Both the position numbers and the translations under genes were made by a program. The notes below the pieces were generated by a model, which saw only the letters and a program-made list of their open reading frames with translations, did no database searches and had not been told where the DNA came from. From the NCBI GenBank assembly GCA_900320045.1, contig ONQT01000014.1, positions 1-64,000 on the forward strand: DNA of 64,000 bases. The letters are read 5' to 3'. Shown here piece after piece: positions 59,368-64,000 of this stretch (positions are counted from its first letter, which is position 1; each line of letters starts with the position of its first letter). The stretch comes from an uncultured Prevotellaceae bacterium (lineage in GTDB: Bacteria > Bacteroidota > Bacteroidia > Bacteroidales > Bacteroidaceae).

Positions 59368-60864
59368 TCACTTCTTCCTCACCGGATCGCATGTCAGGCC
59401 ACAGCCTAACTTCTTGAAAATCTTGCGATCCACCTCCGAGAGCATGACCGTGCTATGCACCTGACAGCCACGCAGCTTAGGCAACTGTGCCAGGGCCTGG
59501 CGACACATCTCTGCCAAGGCCGTGTCCCATTGCCCGGAACGCTCGTCGTGCTGCGACAGCACACTGAGGGCTACCAGCACCTCATCGGTATGCAGACGGG
59601 GATTCTTGCCGCCTAAATACTCTATCTTGGTCTTTTGGATAGGTTCTATCATCGACTGCGGAATGAGCTTCACATCGTGGTCAATGCCTGCCAGATGCTT
59701 GGTGGCGTTGAGCAACAGGGCTGCTGAACAACCGAGCAGGGGACTGCTCTTGGAGGTGATGATGGTGCCGTCTTCCAACTCAATGGCAGCAGCGGTATGT
59801 CCGCTCAGCTCCTGCTTGGCAGCGGCTGCCACTGTCACCCGACGATAGGCCGTGGTAATCTTGGCCTGGTTGAACAGCATCAGAATCTTGTTCACCTCGT
59901 TCTCATTGTCTGCACCGTCAGCCAACTTGTTGGTGGCATCGTAGTAACGGCGGATAATCTCCTCGCGACTGGCATTGCAGCACACCTCGTCGTCGGAGAT
60001 GCAGAAGCCCACCATGTTGACACCCATGTCCGTGGGCGACTTGTAGGGACTGCCGCCATAGATGCCCTCGAACAGGGCGTTGAGCACGGGGAATATCTCG
60101 ATGTCGCGGTTGTAGTTGACGGCAATCTTGTCGTAAGCCTCCAGGTGGAACGGGTCAATCATGTTGACGTCGTTCAAGTCGGCAGTGGCGGCCTCGTAGG
60201 CAATGTTCACAGGGTGCTTCAGCGGCAGACTCCACACGGGGAATGTCTCGAACTTGGCATAACCGGCACGAATGCCACGCTTGTTCTCGTTGTACAGCTG
60301 ACTGAGGCATACGGCCATCTTGCCGCTGCCAGGACCGGGAGCCGTGACGATGACCAGCTCGCGGGTGGTCTCTACATAGTCGTTCTTGCCGAAACCCTCG
60401 TCGCTGGCTATCAGCTCGACGTTATGGGGATAGCCGTCTATCAGATAATGTACGTACGACTTGATGCCCAGTCGCTCCAGACGATGACGGAACTGATCCG
60501 CGGCATGCTGTCCGTTATAGTGGGTGATGACGACGCTGCTCACCATGAAGTCGCGACTCTGGAACTCGTCACGCAGTCGCAACACATCCTCGTCGTAGGT
60601 GATGCCTAAGTCGGAACGGACCTTGTTCTTCTCAATGTCCTCGGCACTCACCACAATGACAATCTCCAACTGGTCACGCAGTTGACCGAACATCCGCAGC
60701 TTGGAGTCGGGCTTGAAGCCTGGCAGTACGCGACTGGCGTGGTGGTCGTCAAACAGCTTTCCGCCTAACTCCAGGTACAGCTTCCCGTCAAACTGCGCAA
60801 TGCGCTCCCGGATATGCTCCGACTGTATCTTCAGATACTTCTCGTTATCAAAACCAATCTTCAT
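59368..60864 (-). CDS. DUF1846 protein
   Basis: The 498-residue soluble protein begins MKIGFDNEKYLKIQSEHIRERIAQFDGKLYLELGGKLFDDHHASRVLPGF, the signature of DUF1846. It continues with VIVVSAEDIEKNKVRSDLGITYDEDVLRL, and a nucleotide-binding-like APGPGSGKMAVCLSQLYNE at about residues 174-192. The structure of family members is known but, as far as I recall, the function is not. It follows the four-helix-bundle gene after a 57-base gap that contains a heptanucleotide array. It is likely on the yidC transcript or has an unrecognised promoter. Confidence 0.92.
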   Translation of the reverse strand: MKIGFDNEKYLKIQSEHIRERIAQFDGKLYLELGGKLFDDHHASRVLPGFKPDSKLRMFGQLRDQLEIVIVVSAEDIEKNKVRSDLGITYDEDVLRLRDEFQSRDFMVSSVVITHYNGQHAADQFRHRLERLGIKSYVHYLIDGYPHNVELIASDEGFGKNDYVETTRELVIVTAPGPGSGKMAVCLSQLYNENKRGIRAGYAKFETFPVWSLPLKHPVNIAYEAATADLNDVNMIDPFHLEAYDKIAVNYNRDIEIFPVLNALFEGIYGGSPYKSPTDMGVNMVGFCISDDEVCCNASREEIIRRYYDATNKLADGADNENEVNKILMLFNQAKITTAYRRVTVAAAAKQELSGHTAAAIELEDGTIITSKSSPLLGCSAALLLNATKHLAGIDHDVKLIPQSMIEPIQKTKIEYLGGKNPRLHTDEVLVALSVLSQHDERSGQWDTALAEMCRQALAQLPKLRGCQVHSTVMLSEVDRKIFKKLGCGLTCDPVRKK

Positions 60865-60870
60865 AATAAA

Positions 60871-60905
60871 TTAAAAATTAAAGATGAAAGATGAAAAATT
60901 AAGAT
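60871..60905. repeat. heptanucleotide array, left flank of the four-helix-bundle gene
   Basis: TTAAAAA, TTAAAGA, TGAAAGA, TGAAAAA and TTAAGAT are in register. Its inner end, AAAAATTAAGATG (60894-60906), is the inverse of 61289-61301. Confidence 0.93.
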
Positions 60906-60921
60906 GCATAGATGATCATAT

Positions 60922-61275
60922 TTAAGATTTTGCGCTCTTGATGATATTCACTAATGTACCTATAATATTATTATTATCTTCCATCATTGATTCAAATTCT
61001 TTATCTTTAATGTATCCAGAAGCATGTAGGATCCTAAGCCAGTATTTTGTCTCATTGGCCTCTTTTAGAGCAATATGCATCTTGGAAATGAAATCCTTTT
61101 TACTTTGTGCATAGATGCTTTCATTTACATTTGCGCCAATACTGGTACCACTTCTTAATACTTGGGTGGGAATAGTGGAATTGATATGATTATCAATAAG
61201 GTATTGGAAAAGTTTAACAATTCGAACTCCGAATGAAAAGCTGATATCCAAAATCTTATTATAACGTTCTTCCAT
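60922..61275 (-). CDS. four-helix-bundle protein, 23S rRNA intervening-sequence family
   Basis: The 117-residue protein contains VRIVKLFQYLIDN, IPTQVLRSGTSIGANVNESI, SKKDFISKMHIALKEANETKYWLRIL and ESMMEDNNNIIGTLVNIIKSAKS, all typical of the S23 or IVS-encoded four-helix-bundle family. The family was first seen inside 23S rRNA genes of other bacteria, and many copies occur elsewhere. Its function is not settled. The gene is clearly AT-richer than its neighbours. It sits between yidC and DUF1846, framed by inverted heptanucleotide arrays with a shared 13-bp end, which suggests insertion as a small cassette. Confidence 0.85.
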   Translation of the reverse strand: MEERYNKILDISFSFGVRIVKLFQYLIDNHINSTIPTQVLRSGTSIGANVNESIYAQSKKDFISKMHIALKEANETKYWLRILHASGYIKDKEFESMMEDNNNIIGTLVNIIKSAKS

Positions 61276-61290
61276 TTACTAATCCCCCCA

Positions 61291-61332
61291 TCTTAATTTT
61301 TAATTTTTAATTTTTAATCTTTCATTTCTCAT
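61291..61332. repeat. heptanucleotide array, right flank of the four-helix-bundle gene and yidC stop
   Basis: TCTTAAT, three TTTTAAT units, CTTTCAT and TTCTCAT are in register. The array covers the stop codon of yidC (61300) and the last codons. Confidence 0.93.
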
Positions 61333-63183
61333 TGCGTCTGCCTGTTTCTGCATAGCCTCGAGGCGGGCAGCGAAGCCTGACTGCTTCTTGGGGTTGTTCT
61401 TGTTGGCCTGGTAGTTGGCCTCCAGAATGGCTAACAGCTTGGCATCGTCCGTCGTCTTGCGCAGCGTCCACATGATGGCGGCCGACATGAACAGCGAGAC
61501 GAAGTAGTAGAAGTTCAGACCAGAGCTGTAGTCGTTGAAGATAAAGAAGAACATCAACGGCATGATGTACATCATCCACTGCATCATTTTCATCTGCTCA
61601 GCCTGCTGACCCACCATCTGGTCTTTCTGCTGCTGCATAGAGAACCAGGTGTAGATGAGCTGGGCAGCACAGAACAGGATACACGTCAGCGACAAGTGGT
61701 CGCCAATACCCCAGATGTTCGTGCCCCATTCCAGGATGGGGTCGTAGGTCGACAGGTCGTCCATCCACAGGAAGCTCTCGCCACGCAACTGGATGGCATT
61801 CGGTACGAAGAAGAACATCGCCAGCCAGATAGGCATCTGGATGAGCATGGGCAGACAACCTGAGAGCGGTGATACTCCGTACTTCGAGTACAGCGACATC
61901 ATCTCCTGCTGCTTCTTCATCTGGTCCTCGGGCTTGTCATACTGCTTCGTGGCCTCCTCGAACTTAGGCTTCAGCACACGCATCTTGGCACTGGACATGT
62001 AGCTCTTCTTCACCATCGGGAAGGTGATACCCTTCAGCAACAGGGTGATGAGAATCAGCACGATACCCATGTTCAGACCCAGTCCTGTCAGCCAGTCGAA
62101 GACATACAGCGTAAACCAGCGGTTGATCCAGCGCAACAGCCACCAGCCCAAGTTCACCAACTGCTCCAGGTCGAGGTCCTTGCCAAACTGGCTCTGCTGC
62201 TCGACAGCCTGAATGAGGCGGAAGTTGTTGGGACCGATATACATCTCAAACTCCGAGGCTTGCTGGCCTGTGGGGTCGAAGGCGGTCTTCAGACGGGCTT
62301 CAAAGCGCTTCAGATAGCCGGAGCCCTTCTGGTCCTGGACACTGCTCAGCGTGGCATTGGCGGCAAAGTTGTCCTTCGAAATCAGTGCTGCTGAGAAGAA
62401 CTGGTTGCGGAAGGCTACCCAGTCCAGAGGCTCTTCAATGGTCTCGGTCTTGTCACTGGTCTCAGGCAGGTTGTCCGTGCCACCGTCGTGGGCTTCCTTA
62501 TAGAACAGACCGGTATAGCGGCTCTCAAACGAAAAACCCTTCTCCTGCTGACGGCAGTGGTCGTTCCACTCAATCTCCACCTCCTTGTACGAGGGGGCAA
62601 AGAATCCTGCCAGTCCGTTGACCTGCAGCGACATTGACAACAGATAGTCGCGTCCTAAGCGGTATTTCAGCACCACACTGCCGCCATTGTGTGCTGCGGC
62701 TGTCATGGTAACGGTAGTGTCTGTCTGCTCAGAGGGGGTGAAGTAGAGATTCTGGGTGACGATATTCTCCTGCTTACCGGCCAACAGGAAGTTCATCTGG
62801 TGGTCGTCCTTGTCAAACAGCGTCACGTGGTCTGTACTGTCAATGCTCTTGAAGTTCTTGATGACGGCCTTCGTGAGGGTGCCGCCCTTGGTGTCGAGCG
62901 TCAGCTCCAGCTTGTCATTCTTCAGCACGACCTGCTCGGAGGTGCCCTTCAGGGACTGGTAGAACAGGGCTGTGGTGTCGACAGCGGAACTGTCGACCAC
63001 GGGCTTGGCCTTCTGCTCTTCAGCCAACTGCTGGGCCTTCTGTGCTATTTCCTTCTGGACGGCACTGATGCTGTCCTGCTTGCGTTGGGCTTCTTGCTGC
63101 TCGGCACTGGGCTGGTTGAACCAGGTGAATACCACCAGCACCAAGGCAATGAGGACGAAGCCTGTAATAGTGTCTTTATTCAT
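61300..63183 (-). CDS. yidC: membrane protein insertase YidC
   Basis: The 627-residue protein has an N-terminal membrane helix (FVLIALVLVVFTWF), a large periplasmic beta-domain (about 60-350) and the C-terminal insertase core of five helices. GMNIVLILITLLLKGITFPM, YMSSAKMRVLKPKFEEATKQY, GVSPLSGCLPMLIQMPIWLAMFFFV and the positively charged groove residues are visible. It inserts proteins into the inner membrane with or without Sec. Its last residues and stop lie in a heptanucleotide array. The upstream divergent gene shares a symmetric promoter. Confidence 0.96.
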   Translation of the reverse strand: MNKDTITGFVLIALVLVVFTWFNQPSAEQQEAQRKQDSISAVQKEIAQKAQQLAEEQKAKPVVDSSAVDTTALFYQSLKGTSEQVVLKNDKLELTLDTKGGTLTKAVIKNFKSIDSTDHVTLFDKDDHQMNFLLAGKQENIVTQNLYFTPSEQTDTTVTMTAAAHNGGSVVLKYRLGRDYLLSMSLQVNGLAGFFAPSYKEVEIEWNDHCRQQEKGFSFESRYTGLFYKEAHDGGTDNLPETSDKTETIEEPLDWVAFRNQFFSAALISKDNFAANATLSSVQDQKGSGYLKRFEARLKTAFDPTGQQASEFEMYIGPNNFRLIQAVEQQSQFGKDLDLEQLVNLGWWLLRWINRWFTLYVFDWLTGLGLNMGIVLILITLLLKGITFPMVKKSYMSSAKMRVLKPKFEEATKQYDKPEDQMKKQQEMMSLYSKYGVSPLSGCLPMLIQMPIWLAMFFFVPNAIQLRGESFLWMDDLSTYDPILEWGTNIWGIGDHLSLTCILFCAAQLIYTWFSMQQQKDQMVGQQAEQMKMMQWMMYIMPLMFFFIFNDYSSGLNFYYFVSLFMSAAIMWTLRKTTDDAKLLAILEANYQANKNNPKKQSGFAARLEAMQKQADAMRNERLKIKN

Positions 63184-63225
63184 ATTGATACCTTAATATA
63201 TTATATACCTTATACAATTAAGGTG

Positions 63226-63256
63226 CAAAATTACAAAGATTCGGGCGAAAAACAAA
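63226..63256 (-). promoter_or_regulatory. promoter for yidC
   Basis: TTTG (63256-63253), 19 bases and TAATTTTG (63233-63226) on the minus strand match the consensus. The -33 box is inside the left arm of a 14-bp inverted repeat. Confidence 0.8.
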
Positions 63257-63282
63257 ATAATCGGTGATTTATTTTGTTTTTC
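63247..63282. promoter_or_regulatory. 14-bp inverted repeat between the yidC and DUF3078 promoters
   Basis: GAAAAACAAAATAA (63247-63260) and TTATTTTGTTTTTC (63269-63282) are perfect arms with an eight-base spacer. Each arm contains the -33 TTTG of one of the two divergent promoters, and the dyad centre (63264.5) is also the centre between the two -7 boxes. Confidence 0.7.
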
Positions 63283-63303
63283 AATTGGTAATTCGTACTT
63301 TTG
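63273..63303 (+). promoter_or_regulatory. promoter for the DUF3078 gene
   Basis: TTTG (63273-63276), 19 bases and TACTTTTG (63296-63303) match the consensus. The ATG at 63312 follows only eight bases after the -7 box, so the mRNA leader should be almost absent. Confidence 0.8.
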
Positions 63304-63311
63304 TACCCAAT

Positions 63312-64000
63312 ATGAGAAAAAGATATCTTTTATTATTCGTTGCACTCATGCTACTCTGTGCGGGAGCTCAGGCTCAGCGCAGGGCAAAGAGAGTGGAGGA
63401 GACGACTGTGCCTGACACGGCACAGATCGTTCGTAACTACATCGACTCGCTGAACACGCTGCGCCAGCAACTGGACTCGGTCCAGCAGGTTAACAGCTTC
63501 TTGCGCCAGGAGTCGACTGACGGACGCTACTATCGTCTGTTTGCACCCACCACGTTCTATCATTCCGGTGCCTACAAGACACTGTCACTCAACCCGAAGT
63601 CGGACGACGAGGTGGCGGATGCCATTGACGAGGCGTTGATGAATGTCTATATGCGTCGTCCTGACCTGGTGAAGAACGATGAGAGCAACCTGCGTAAGGC
63701 GGGAAGCATTCGTGAGGATGTCAACAAGGAACTGACCCAGCAGGTGAATCTGACGGATATCGTCACGATGCAACCTGACGAGCCGGAGGTGGTGCCCGTG
63801 AAACTCATGGTGCAGAAACCGCACTTCTGGAAGTTCAAGGGCGATGGCTATCTGCAGTTCCTGCAGAACTACGTGTCCGACAACTGGCACAAGGGTGGTG
63901 AGAGCAACTACTCCGCTCAGGCTGCTGCCGTGCTGGAACTGAACTATAACGATCGCGACAAGATTACCTTCGACAACAAACTGGAGATGAAGCTGGGTCT
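63312..64000 (+). CDS. DUF3078-type outer-membrane protein, 3' truncated by the window edge
   Basis: The frame starts at ATG 63312 with a signal peptide (MRKRYLLLFVALMLLCAGAQAQ) and stays open to the end, giving about 229 residues. The visible part has a coiled segment (IVRNYIDSLNTLRQQLDSVQQVNSFLRQ), then KPHFWKFKGDGYLQFLQNYVSDNWHKGGESNYSAQAAAVLELNYND. The DNWHKGGESN motif with following beta-strands is what I associate with DUF3078 beta-barrel proteins of Bacteroidetes. No function is known to me. The gene is divergent from yidC. Confidence 0.75.
   Translation, partial: MRKRYLLLFVALMLLCAGAQAQRRAKRVEETTVPDTAQIVRNYIDSLNTLRQQLDSVQQVNSFLRQESTDGRYYRLFAPTTFYHSGAYKTLSLNPKSDDEVADAIDEALMNVYMRRPDLVKNDESNLRKAGSIREDVNKELTQQVNLTDIVTMQPDEPEVVPVKLMVQKPHFWKFKGDGYLQFLQNYVSDNWHKGGESNYSAQAAAVLELNYNDRDKITFDNKLEMKLG

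Overview
The window comes from a member of the Bacteroidales, most likely Prevotella or a close relative. The evidence is: two SusC/SusD pairs; promoters of the Bacteroidetes form TTTG-N19/20-TAnnTTTG without sigma-70 boxes; a fused nuoCD inside a complex I operon that lacks nuoE, nuoF and nuoG; and small Bacteroidetes families such as the smalltalk protein, DUF5606, DUF2023 next to a flavodoxin, and DUF3078. No rRNA, tRNA, CRISPR array, transposase or prophage was seen. This assignment rests on gene content only.

Layout. Positions 1-2270 hold the end of a smalltalk protein gene and a 652-residue lipoprotein whose C-terminal half resembles leukocidin-type pore formers. Positions 2287-12494 (minus strand) hold an eleven-subunit complex I operon, nuoA-B-CD-H-I-J-K-L-M-N. 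Positions 12680-24303 hold an outer-membrane beta-barrel and a lipoprotein, a decarboxylase alpha chain with a degenerate biotin domain, an HD-domain protein, an LptD-like protein, a CPA2 antiporter with peptidase T, and flavodoxin with DUF2023. Positions 24432-32850 hold a racemase-family protein with an MFS transporter, the nusB-yajC-ybbR-coaE-DUF5606 operon, rplY-pth-S4 protein, and a Ca/Na antiporter. Positions 32858-53409 (minus strand) form a pectin utilisation locus: susC/susD, a DUF4957/DUF5123-type lipoprotein, a PL1 pectate lyase and a TonB-caspase protein; then a small secreted protein, a second susC/susD pair and a large pectin methylesterase. A divergent porin-like gene follows. 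The end of the window holds an S9 peptidase, a SpoIIE-type phosphatase, DUF1846, a four-helix-bundle protein, yidC and the start of a DUF3078 protein.

How the genes work together. The pectin locus should demethylate homogalacturonan (methylesterase), cut it (PL1) and import fragments through two SusC/SusD pairs. A palindrome, CGTAAACGTTTACG or a close variant, occurs in three of its intergenic regions at about -65 to -75 from predicted promoters, so it may be the operator of a local regulon. The truncated complex I must take electrons from something other than a NuoEFG NADH module; a flavodoxin is encoded nearby.

The most unusual feature at DNA level is a family of short tandem repeats with a constant 7-bp period but a different unit at each place (GARAATT, CAATTRT, TTAAARA, ATTGACC, TTRGCTG, AGTGAAA and others). 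It is found at about fourteen sites, mostly intergenic, sometimes across stop codons, twice inside nuo coding sequence, and sometimes supplying the -33 box of a promoter. Related 8-bp and 9-bp arrays and a palindromic element inside an MFS gene add to this.
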